This document shows positions 8,599-16,444 of a stretch of 64,000 nt of DNA, one piece after another (position 1 is the first letter of the stretch; each line of letters starts with the position of its first letter). The notes below the pieces were generated by a model. It worked only from the letters and a program-made list of their open reading frames with translations. It was not told the origin of the DNA and searched no databases. Origin of the DNA: CAYNLK01 sp964398055 (GTDB lineage: Bacteria; Chloroflexota; Anaerolineae; 4572-78; J111); assembly GCA_964398055.1 (NCBI GenBank), contig CAYNLK010000028.1:1-64000 (forward strand), written 5' to 3'. A program made the position numbers and the translations under genes.

Positions 8599-10122
8599 TT
8601 AGGGATAACTAACCGGCCCTATCTTAACCTCTTCGCCGGGCACAGCCTGCCGGGCAAAGGTAAACTTGGCATAAGCGTTGCCATCCATATAAGTCTTGAG
8701 GGTCAGATCGGTACCGTCGATCCAGATGTAGTAGATACCGGCGTTCAATGCAGCCAGATCGCAACTATTCGAACCTTTGCTACCGGTGAAGCATTTAGCC
8801 TCATAATCGTTGGCTTCACTACGAATTCTGATCCACAAGCCCGGAGCCGGCGCGGTGACCAAAATATTTGACCAGCCGCCCAATCGCTGACCCGGTTTGC
8901 TGGGGTTATCCCACTCGGCCAGGTACCAACCATCGGGCGAAGCAAACGTTGGCCCACTATAGGCCAGCCCTTTGTGGAATTCAACTTCGACCCGCTGACC
9001 GGCCTGGACCCTCACCTGAACTTTCTCGGAAGCAGTTTCGGGGTCGTCAATCCAAACATCATAGTCACCGGGCGGGATGTAACGAAAGGCAAAGCGGAAT
9101 TTGTCGACTCCAAACTCCGGCACCAGCCCAAGCTCTCCCTTGACCTCGTAATCCCCACTTTGGATGCGAACTACTCTGACTTCACTCTTGTCCTCAGTGC
9201 TGACGATCAAGGTAGTAATTTCGTTGGGATCCGGGAATGGTGGATAGTCCTCGCCAACCCAACTCTGCCCCCCGTCGACCACCACTTCGATCGGTTGGCT
9301 GGCCAGCGGCAACTCAGATCGAACTGGCACCGGTTGGTAATCTGGCGCGGCCGGAATAGTACCCCGGTCGGTGGGTGGAGGCGGGGGAGGCGGCGGCAGA
9401 TGTTTCTGGTCATAGGTGGCATCGTAACGAGGAGCCAGGGGTGGCAAGGCTGGCGGAGACATTGGCGGCGGAGCGGAACGATAACCTGGAATCACCAGTC
9501 GCTGCCCAACCCAGATAAAACCATCATAGTTCAGACCATTGGCCCGCATAATACTAACGTGGTCAACCCCATATCGATAAGCGATCCCGCTCAAAGTCTC
9601 CCCGGCTACAACTTGGTGGTAGTAGGCCTCTGGGGCAGGGGTGTAACTTTGGAAGGTGGCTGGTTGGGGTCGATAGACCGGACCACCACTGCTGACGCAA
9701 AGTTGCTGCCCCACATAAACCATATCCCGGTTGTAAAGCTGGTTGTTGGTCAATAACGCATCAAGCGGTACCCCATATTGCCAGGCCACACCCGAGAGCG
9801 TCTCACCCGGCCGGACGACGTGATAGTTGCCACAACCGCCCCCCGGCAAGCCCGGATAACCGGGCGGCTGACCGTAAGTGCCAGGGCCGGGTATCCGTAA
9901 AGGTTGTCCTACGTAGATCATATCCGGGTTGGTCAGGCCGTTCACCTGCATAATGGCTTCAGCCGAAACGCCATATCTGGCCGCAATCCCCAACAGGCTG
10001 TCGCCAAAGCCGACATAATGAATTTGAGGCCCACCCTGCAACCCCGGCGCAGCCATAACTACACCTGCGTTGAGGGTAATAAATAGCAGGGTCAGTCCCA
10101 AAACCGCCAAAAATCTTTTCAT
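8599..10122 (-). CDS. Secreted protein with three LysM domains
   Basis: The 507-aa protein starts with a signal peptide (MKRFLAVLGLTLLFITLNAG, cut near VMAAPG). Three LysM peptidoglycan-binding repeats follow at about 33-73, 98-140 and 168-210, each with the pattern GDSLLGIA / GETLSGVA / GETLSGIA then a Q-L-x-V/I-P end. A Pro-rich linker (PPPPPPPP near 245) leads to two beta-rich modules; the first (about 305-380) contains DYDVWIDDPETASEKV. It would be exported and attached to the cell wall; no catalytic domain was recognised, so an adhesive or scaffolding role is the best guess. A GGAGG ribosome site lies 5 bases before the ATG, and a strong promoter lies 76 bases upstream. Confidence 0.88.
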   Translation of the reverse strand: MKRFLAVLGLTLLFITLNAGVVMAAPGLQGGPQIHYVGFGDSLLGIAARYGVSAEAIMQVNGLTNPDMIYVGQPLRIPGPGTYGQPPGYPGLPGGGCGNYHVVRPGETLSGVAWQYGVPLDALLTNNQLYNRDMVYVGQQLCVSSGGPVYRPQPATFQSYTPAPEAYYHQVVAGETLSGIAYRYGVDHVSIMRANGLNYDGFIWVGQRLVIPGYRSAPPPMSPPALPPLAPRYDATYDQKHLPPPPPPPPTDRGTIPAAPDYQPVPVRSELPLASQPIEVVVDGGQSWVGEDYPPFPDPNEITTLIVSTEDKSEVRVVRIQSGDYEVKGELGLVPEFGVDKFRFAFRYIPPGDYDVWIDDPETASEKVQVRVQAGQRVEVEFHKGLAYSGPTFASPDGWYLAEWDNPSKPGQRLGGWSNILVTAPAPGLWIRIRSEANDYEAKCFTGSKGSNSCDLAALNAGIYYIWIDGTDLTLKTYMDGNAYAKFTFARQAVPGEEVKIGPVSYP

Positions 10123-10204
10123 AGGTACCTCCTACACCCCAACATCTAGGGGCGATTTGAGTATACGACCTACAACATATAGAAAGAGCAGTTGATTACT
10201 ATAC

Positions 10205-10233
10205 ATAATACTAAAGTTAATAGAATATGTCAA
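10205..10233 (-). promoter_or_regulatory. Strong sigma70-like promoter of the LysM gene
   Basis: Read on the minus strand: a perfect -35 TTGACA (10233-10228), a 17-base spacer and -10 TATTAT (10210-10205). The predicted transcript has a leader of about 75 bases before the LysM ATG at 10122. Confidence 0.7.
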
Positions 10234-10254
10234 GTAGATCAACCCGATTCAATA

Positions 10255-10283
10255 TTGCCGGGTACTGGCCCTTGTGATAAGAT
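10255..10283 (+). promoter_or_regulatory. Sigma70-like promoter of the GT39 gene
   Basis: TTGCCG (10255-10260), 17-base spacer, TAAGAT (10278-10283). It is divergent from the LysM promoter; the -35 boxes are about 20 bases apart, so the two promoters may share regulation. Confidence 0.4.
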
Positions 10284-10301
10284 AATCAGTTGAGGTAGCA
10301 A

Positions 10302-12353
10302 GTGTCACCTGTGAAAAAAGTTCAGTTTGCCCTCTTCACCTGGCCCGGCCTAACGCTGCTGGCCTTGCTGTGGCTTGGGTTTGCCATCCGCCTCTACCGA
10401 TTGGGAGCCCAAAGTCTCTGGTATGATGAAACGGTGAGCGCGTTCCTGGCTAAACAGACCGAGGCTGCACTCATTGCCCACACCGCCCGCGATATCCATC
10501 CACCGGCTTACTACCTGTTATTGCATTATTGGGCCGGCCTGGCCGGGCGCAGCGAGTTTGCCCTGGCTTTTTTGTCACTGATCTTCGGTGTCCTGCTCAT
10601 TCCCCTGACCTACCGGTTGGCGCGCTACCTGGTCAACCGCCCGGCCGCCATCTGGACGGCCGTACTTATCACCTTTTCACCCTATCACCTTTGGTACGCC
10701 CAAGAAGTCCGGATGTACACCCTGGCCACCGCGTTGGGGGTGATGACCGCCTATTTTGGGCTGCAAGCCCTGGCTGTGATGGTCGATTCCAGGCAACGGC
10801 GTCGACCTGGGGCGACCCTTTTTTGGGTGGGCTATTTGATTTGCGCGGCCGCAGGTCTGTACACCCTTTACTATTTTGCCTTTCTGCTGATGGCACTCAA
10901 TCTAATATTTCTTCTTTACACGTTGTGGCCTCAACTCAAACGGCGCGTCCTGGCAACGTTGTTGACTGTGAATGCATTCGTCATTGTCGCTTATTTGCCC
11001 TGGCTGCCCATCGCCTGGCGCCAGATCACCAATCCACCTGTCCCACCCTGGCGCAATTTCAGCGGCCTCGACTTTGGGCCGATCCTGTTGGAAAGCTGGA
11101 CAGCCCTGTCGCTGGGCCAATCGGTGACGCCGGCCACCGGCTGGCCAGTGCTCTTGCTCAGTCTGGGGCTGGCAGGGGCGGGCTGGCTTTACCTTCGGCG
11201 CTCACCGCTTCTACCTGAAGCCCCCGTGCCGCCGCTGTCCAGCGTTTTTTTTCTGGTTGCCTACACTTTTGGCCCACTCCTGCTGATCTATCTGGCTTCG
11301 TTCATCACCCCTCTCTATCACGTTCGCTACATCTTTACTTACTCACCGGCATTCTACATTCTCCTGGGGGCAGGTTTGGTCTGGCTAACCCGGCGGGTTG
11401 ACCTCTGGGCGGCTTGTGTAGCGGCGGCTATATTGCTGCTCGCCTCGTTCTACTCGATCTATCAACTCCAACACAACCCCCGCTACCAGCCCGATGACTT
11501 TAGAGCGGCGGTCAACTTCATTGAAGCACGTTGGCAGCCGGGCGATGTGATCCTGGTCAACGCCGGCTACGTCTACACCGCGTTCGACTACTATAACCAC
11601 CTGCCCCAACTCGAGCGCCGTCGCCTGGTGCCCTACCGGCGGCCCACTGACCTAGATCACCCCCTCCTGCTGCAAACCGGTACCGTCAACGGTTGGCCGG
11701 AGCTGGGCTGGGGTGATTCCCAGGCTGATTTCTACCCAATGAGTGAGGCCGAAACGGCTGCGGCGCTAGAACAATTAACCAGGGACTTTGCCCGATTATG
11801 GCTGCTCCGCGCCTATGATACCGTTACCGACCCCACAGCCTTCATCCGTAACTGGTTAACCCAAAACACAACTCCCCTTGAAGACGAGCCGTTTGCCGGC
11901 GAGAGCAACATTCGAGTTCAAGGCTTCTTGCTAACCCCACCGACGTCTGATGGGGCTAAAATCATCGAGTTTGAGGATGGGCTGGCCCTGGCCGGCTGGG
12001 AGCTGCCCAACCACATCTGGCAGCCTGGTCAAAACATCCACCTGAAATTGTGGTGGCTGGCCACCGCCCCGCCCGGCGTCGATTACAAAATGTCCTTAAA
12101 ACTGTGGACCCCGGCCGGTGAATTGGTTGCCCAGGGTCGCGACGAGTGGCCGGTCGGGACCCTTTATCGGACCACAGCCTGGCCGGTTGGCCAAGCCATT
12201 TATCATCCGGTCGAATTCAGCCTACCCGCCGACCTTTCACCCGGCCAATATTGGCTCAATGTTGAGCTGTACCATCCCAACACGCTCCAGCCCCTGGCCC
12301 GGCTGGATGGTCACGATCCGGTGGTCACCCTGGGCGCGATCAACATTCAGTGA
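10302..12353 (+). CDS. Glycosyltransferase family 39-like membrane protein with C-terminal soluble domain
   Basis: A 683-aa GT-C type protein. After the first helix it has SLWYDETVSAF, the acidic loop of GT39, then RDIHPPAYYLLLHYW, the conserved His-Pro-Pro-x-Tyr segment. About ten helices run to residue 400. The last 140 residues form a soluble beta domain (IIEFEDGLALAGWEL onward) much like the C-termini of the DUF2723 and DUF2079 proteins of this window. Start is GTG at 10302 after TTGAGGT; a second GTG at 10311 is possible. It is expected to glycosylate an envelope component from a polyprenyl-linked donor. Substrate unknown. Confidence 0.8.
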   Translation: MSPVKKVQFALFTWPGLTLLALLWLGFAIRLYRLGAQSLWYDETVSAFLAKQTEAALIAHTARDIHPPAYYLLLHYWAGLAGRSEFALAFLSLIFGVLLIPLTYRLARYLVNRPAAIWTAVLITFSPYHLWYAQEVRMYTLATALGVMTAYFGLQALAVMVDSRQRRRPGATLFWVGYLICAAAGLYTLYYFAFLLMALNLIFLLYTLWPQLKRRVLATLLTVNAFVIVAYLPWLPIAWRQITNPPVPPWRNFSGLDFGPILLESWTALSLGQSVTPATGWPVLLLSLGLAGAGWLYLRRSPLLPEAPVPPLSSVFFLVAYTFGPLLLIYLASFITPLYHVRYIFTYSPAFYILLGAGLVWLTRRVDLWAACVAAAILLLASFYSIYQLQHNPRYQPDDFRAAVNFIEARWQPGDVILVNAGYVYTAFDYYNHLPQLERRRLVPYRRPTDLDHPLLLQTGTVNGWPELGWGDSQADFYPMSEAETAAALEQLTRDFARLWLLRAYDTVTDPTAFIRNWLTQNTTPLEDEPFAGESNIRVQGFLLTPPTSDGAKIIEFEDGLALAGWELPNHIWQPGQNIHLKLWWLATAPPGVDYKMSLKLWTPAGELVAQGRDEWPVGTLYRTTAWPVGQAIYHPVEFSLPADLSPGQYWLNVELYHPNTLQPLARLDGHDPVVTLGAINIQ

Positions 12354-12379
12354 AGTCAACCCCGTTAAAATTGACGGCT

Positions 12380-12407
12380 TTGATAATCAATCCGGGAATG
12401 GTATAAT
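12380..12407 (+). promoter_or_regulatory. Sigma70-like promoter ahead of the 132-aa gene
   Basis: TTGATA (12380-12385), 16-base spacer, perfect TATAAT (12402-12407). It lies downstream of the GT39 stop codon, so the block 12453-18597 can be transcribed independently. Confidence 0.5.
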
Positions 12408-12452
12408 CTGAGAAGCCTGAGCAAGTGAACCCTGTGGCCAGTTGAGCAGAAG

Positions 12453-12851
12453 ATGAACGATAATAGACCGAAGATTAACTCCCTCCAGCCAATCGTCTTG
12501 CCCGACAACCGTCGCGTCACCCTTGAAATGGAAGTGACGGGGCTACCCACCACCTTCGCAAACGTGATGCTGATGCCCGACGTTTTGCCGGGCGGTTCCA
12601 TGCCACCACAAAAACCCGATCCTGCCGCCGCCAGTCCTTATCCTGACATCGAGCTGAGCATTCTAAATGGCCGGCGACAACAAATTGTTAGTATGTATGT
12701 GGTTGAACACAAGGAAATTTTCACCTCTCTGACTCTGCACCTGCCGGCTGTTGATCTTCAGGAGCAATACACCGCCAGAGCCGAAATGACTTATCACGAC
12801 GAAATCATTGATGTGGTTGAGGTCCCCTTTAGCCTGAATCAAACAAGGTAG
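12453..12851 (+). CDS. Uncharacterised 132-aa protein
   Basis: No family recognised. The protein has no signal peptide or membrane helix and is predicted to be mostly beta strand: alternating hydrophobic runs (RVTLEMEVTGLP, IELSILNGRRQQIVSMYVVEH, TSLTLHLPA, TARAEMTYHDEIIDVVEV) suggest an immunoglobulin-like or jelly-roll sandwich. A Pro-rich stretch (GGSMPPQKPDPAAASPYP) lies at about 49-66. It is 6 bases upstream of the M50 protease gene on the same strand and behind its own promoter, so the two are probably co-expressed; it might be a cytoplasmic partner of the membrane protease, which is inference from position only. Confidence 0.6.
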   Translation: MNDNRPKINSLQPIVLPDNRRVTLEMEVTGLPTTFANVMLMPDVLPGGSMPPQKPDPAAASPYPDIELSILNGRRQQIVSMYVVEHKEIFTSLTLHLPAVDLQEQYTARAEMTYHDEIIDVVEVPFSLNQTR

Positions 12852-12857
12852 CCTATT

Positions 12858-13958
12858 ATGGACAACTTTCTACCCCTCCTGCACTGGACTAACCTGCTGA
12901 TCATTCCCGGTTTGCTGGTCGGTTATACGGTCCATGAGCTGGCGCATGCCCTCACCGCCTACTTTCTGGGCGATATGTCCCAGGTAGAGCGCGGCAAGAT
13001 CACCCTGAATCCCTTTCGGCACATCGCCTGGTTTGGCGCCTTTGCCTTTTTGCTCTTCGGAATTGGCTGGTCCAAACCACTGCGCGCCAACCCCAACAAC
13101 TTCAAACACCGTTATCGGGATCTGTTCCTGGTGGCGATAGCCGGCCCGGTCGCCAGTTTTACCCTGACCCTGGTCGGTTTCTTGATCACAGTAATAGTGG
13201 CCGCTGCTGTCGTTTATGCCAGCAATATTAGTACCGACCAAATTTTTGTCTTCCTTTTTCCGTTTGCAGCAAATCTGCCCAAATCATTGAATGTGCAAGC
13301 CTGGTCTCTTGCCCTGACCGGCTACATTGCCCTGGCCAGCTTCTGGTTGACCTTCACCAGCCTGTTGCCTTTGCCTGGCTTTGATGGCTTCACCGCCATT
13401 GTCAGTTTAATCGCCTTCCTCCGCCAGCGACACAGCCAGGACATGCCCAGGCAAGTCAAACCGCTGCTCACGAATCAACCGCTCCGGTTGAGCGAGGACC
13501 AACAAAGGCGTCGCAATAGCGCCGCCCAGATTCATTTCAACGTCGGGGTCGAATTTCACCAGGAGCAGCAGCACGACGACGCCATCGCCCGGTATCGCCA
13601 GGCCATTCAAAACGACCAGCACTTCGGGCCGGCTTATGTCAATATGGGCCTGGCCTATCTGGCCAAAGGGAGACGAAAAGAGGCGATTCAGGCCCTGCGC
13701 GGGGCCATTCAATATGCCGACGACCAAAAAACCCAAACTGAAGCCTGGCACCAACTCCACGAGCTTAGCGGGGTCAGCCCGATCAACGAGGCAACGGCCC
13801 GGCAAAGTATGAGCGAGATGGGCGCGGCGCCCTGGACGGATACAAAACCTCGCCCCAACTGGTTCGGTCTGGCTCTGGCCGGTGGTTTCCTGCTCATTGC
13901 CGGCATTGTAACCTATGGCTACCTGCTGACCCAACTGATTGCGTTGCTCCGGAATTGA
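12858..13958 (+). CDS. M50 site-2-protease-like membrane protein with TPR repeats
   Basis: A 366-aa membrane protein. The zinc motif HELAH is at residues 26-30 inside the first helix region. The second conserved element of the SpoIVFB/RseP-like M50 group (usually N-x2-P-x2-x-x-D-G) appears as LLPLPGFDGF near residue 175, keeping the third zinc ligand Asp. After it comes a soluble part with at least two TPRs (AQIHFNVGVEFHQEQQHDD to YADDQKTQ, about 200-285) and a final membrane helix (335-360). M50 proteases cut membrane-embedded substrates; the TPRs may recruit them. The fusion is less usual than a plain M50. The stop codon overlaps the DUF2079 frame. Confidence 0.82.
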   Translation: MDNFLPLLHWTNLLIIPGLLVGYTVHELAHALTAYFLGDMSQVERGKITLNPFRHIAWFGAFAFLLFGIGWSKPLRANPNNFKHRYRDLFLVAIAGPVASFTLTLVGFLITVIVAAAVVYASNISTDQIFVFLFPFAANLPKSLNVQAWSLALTGYIALASFWLTFTSLLPLPGFDGFTAIVSLIAFLRQRHSQDMPRQVKPLLTNQPLRLSEDQQRRRNSAAQIHFNVGVEFHQEQQHDDAIARYRQAIQNDQHFGPAYVNMGLAYLAKGRRKEAIQALRGAIQYADDQKTQTEAWHQLHELSGVSPINEATARQSMSEMGAAPWTDTKPRPNWFGLALAGGFLLIAGIVTYGYLLTQLIALLRN

Positions 13959-13981
13959 CCCCAAAATCAACCAGATGGGCT

Positions 13982-16444
13982 ATGATTAAACCCCGTGGAA
14001 TAAGCCTCACCGTTGTGCTGCTGGTCCTGTTTATGGCTGGCTATGTCGCCTTCTTCAGCGCCCAACTCTTGTTGCACTACTATTCCTTTGGTTCGCGGGC
14101 GCTGGACCTGGGCAACATGGACCAGGCCATCTGGAACACCCTGCATGGCCGCCCCTTTCACCAAACCAACCAGCCCGGCGCGACCAGCCGGCTCAGTTTG
14201 CACGTGGAGCCGATTCTCCTGCCTATCTCGCTGCTGTACCTGATCTATAGCGGCCCGGAAACCCTCTTTCTCTTACAAGCGATTGTCGTCGCTCTGGGCG
14301 CAGTCCCGGTATTTGCCCTGGCCCGGCTCAAACTCAACAACGCGAGCCTGGCCTTGATTTTTGCCGGGGTCTATCTGCTTTTGCCGGCTATACAAGGCGC
14401 TACCCTGCTCGACTTTCACGCCGTCACCCTGGCCCCCACCTTTCTACTGGCCGCTTTCTATTACCTGGAGACTCGCCGGGCCGGCCAGTTTGCCCTTTTT
14501 GCCGGGCTGGCTGTGGCCTGCAAAGAGGAGATTGCTCTAATTGTAATGCTGATGGGTGTCTATGCCCTGCTCGTCAACCGGCAGCGGCGACTGGGCTTGA
14601 TCACCATCGGCCTGGCCGGGCTGTGGGCGACGCTGGCCGTCTTTATCATCCCACCCCGCTTTGCCGGGACCGACAACATCCACTGGGATCGCTACGGTCA
14701 TCTGGGCGATAGCCCGCTCGACATCGTGGTCAACCTGATTCACCGGCCCCGCCTATTTCTAGATCATCTCCAGGCGGTCAACGCCGTGGAATACCTCCGC
14801 CTGCTGCTCACGCCGGTCGCCTTTACCGCCCTGTTGAGTCCGCTTACGCTCCTGCTGGCTCTGCCTTCGCTGGGGATCAATCTACTTAGCAGTTTCCCGC
14901 CGATGCAGCGGGTCAACAGCCTGATCTACGCTGCGCCCCTCGTGCCGGCCCTCATCATCAGCAGTATCTACGGCGTCGCCAACCTCAAGCGAATAGCGAC
15001 ATGGCTGAAGAAAAAACGAAGCTCTCTGTTCCACGCTCCTCGCTCCTCGCTCCCTGCTCCCCACTCCCCAAACCTGTTCAACCTCATCATCGGCGGGGTC
15101 ATCCTGACCGCCAGCCTGGCTTATCACCTGCACTATGGTTACTTGCCCTGGGGCGGCCAATACCGCGGCTGGGAAGAGGTAACCGACCACCACCGCCGCG
15201 CCAGCCGCATCCTGGCCCAAATTCCGCCCGAAGCGGCCCTGTCGGCCCAGGACCGGCTCAACCCTCACGCCAGCCAGCGGGAAACGCTGTACATTTTCGA
15301 CCGGATCGACGACGCCGACCACATCGTTTTAGACGTGACCGAAGACTCCTGGCCGCTCCACCCGGTCGAACTGCGCCATCGAGTTGACCAATTTTTAGAG
15401 GGCGGTTTTGGGATTGTAGACGCCTACGATGGGTATTTGTTGCTGGCAAAAAACGGGAACAAGTTACCGACCAACCTGCCGGATGAATTTTTTGACTTTG
15501 CCCGCGTTGCCAACCCGGCCTCATTCCAACCCCGTTTCCCCAGCCGGGTCATTTTCGACGATAAGCTGGAACTCATCGGTTACGATATCGGCCTGGGCGC
15601 GCACGAAAAATTCCTCCCGATGGTCACCCTGTACTGGCGCGCCCTGGTCCCGCTTGACGATAATTACACCCTCTGGCCCTTTTTCATCGACCGGCAGGGC
15701 AAACTCATCGAAGATCCTACCGAGCGGCCTTTGGTCACGCCGCTGTGGTACCCTACCTCCAACTGGTCGCCCGGCGAGATCATCCTGACCCGTACCTTGC
15801 CCTGGGATTTGGCCCCAACCAGGGGTGATCAGTTCACCCTGGCCGTCGGCGTAGCCAGAGGTGACTGGTCCGATCCGGCCCAGCGGTTGCCCATCTCCCA
15901 GTTTGACGAGCAACTCCACCTCTTTGGCAACCGCTCCTGGGTCCGGCTCAACACCTTTCAACGCACTGGCCGAAAAAGTTATGAACCGGTCAGCCCGGCC
16001 CCGGCTGAGCCTCAGCAGCCGCGCCAGGTCCAGTTCTGGAACGTCATCAACCTGCTGGGCGTCGACCTGCCCCCAACCTCCTTCAAGGGCGGCCAGGCCC
16101 TCCCCTTCACCCTCTACTGGCAGGCCGCCGCGCCCCTGACCATCGATCTGACCACCTTTGTGCATTTATTGGATTCCGAGGGAAATGTGATCGCTCAACT
16201 GGATTGGACGCCTCAAGACAGCCTGGGCTACCTGCCGACCACAGTCTGGCAGGTTGGTCCAACGGTAGTCGATCACCAAAACCTGCCCCTGCCAGACACC
16301 CTGGCCCCAGGCCAGTACCGGCTGGTTGTCGGCTGGTACTACCCCGTCACCGGTGACCGCTTGCCGGTCACTGCCAGCGATACCGGCGATGAAAACAGCA
16401 CTGTGGTTGAACTGGGACTGGTAACCATTCAAGGAGGTTCATGA
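13982..16444 (+). CDS. DUF2079 multi-spanning membrane protein
   Basis: About 820 aa. The first loop carries FGSRALDLGNMDQAIWNTLHG, the signature of DUF2079, a family of predicted GT-C glycosyltransferases. About ten helices cover residues 10-390, with a soluble beta-rich C-terminal half. The segment FHAPRSSLPAPHSP corresponds to a five-unit tandem heptanucleotide repeat (15032-15066) inserted in frame between helices, in a cytoplasmic or surface loop. ATG at 13982 is used; a TTG at 13955 overlapping the previous stop would add 9 residues. The gene ends 4 bases inside the next one (ATGA), and its last codons contain the ribosome site of that gene. Confidence 0.8.
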   Translation: MIKPRGISLTVVLLVLFMAGYVAFFSAQLLLHYYSFGSRALDLGNMDQAIWNTLHGRPFHQTNQPGATSRLSLHVEPILLPISLLYLIYSGPETLFLLQAIVVALGAVPVFALARLKLNNASLALIFAGVYLLLPAIQGATLLDFHAVTLAPTFLLAAFYYLETRRAGQFALFAGLAVACKEEIALIVMLMGVYALLVNRQRRLGLITIGLAGLWATLAVFIIPPRFAGTDNIHWDRYGHLGDSPLDIVVNLIHRPRLFLDHLQAVNAVEYLRLLLTPVAFTALLSPLTLLLALPSLGINLLSSFPPMQRVNSLIYAAPLVPALIISSIYGVANLKRIATWLKKKRSSLFHAPRSSLPAPHSPNLFNLIIGGVILTASLAYHLHYGYLPWGGQYRGWEEVTDHHRRASRILAQIPPEAALSAQDRLNPHASQRETLYIFDRIDDADHIVLDVTEDSWPLHPVELRHRVDQFLEGGFGIVDAYDGYLLLAKNGNKLPTNLPDEFFDFARVANPASFQPRFPSRVIFDDKLELIGYDIGLGAHEKFLPMVTLYWRALVPLDDNYTLWPFFIDRQGKLIEDPTERPLVTPLWYPTSNWSPGEIILTRTLPWDLAPTRGDQFTLAVGVARGDWSDPAQRLPISQFDEQLHLFGNRSWVRLNTFQRTGRKSYEPVSPAPAEPQQPRQVQFWNVINLLGVDLPPTSFKGGQALPFTLYWQAAAPLTIDLTTFVHLLDSEGNVIAQLDWTPQDSLGYLPTTVWQVGPTVVDHQNLPLPDTLAPGQYRLVVGWYYPVTGDRLPVTASDTGDENSTVVELGLVTIQGGS
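15032..15066 (+). repeat. Five tandem heptanucleotide units inside the DUF2079 gene
   Basis: Units CACGCTC, CTCGCTC, CTCGCTC, CCTGCTC and CCCACTC follow each other without gaps. Thirty-five bases do not divide by three, so the array shifts phase unless flanking bases compensate; the gene stays open across it. The same period-7 architecture occurs in several intergenic regions of the window. Confidence 0.75.
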
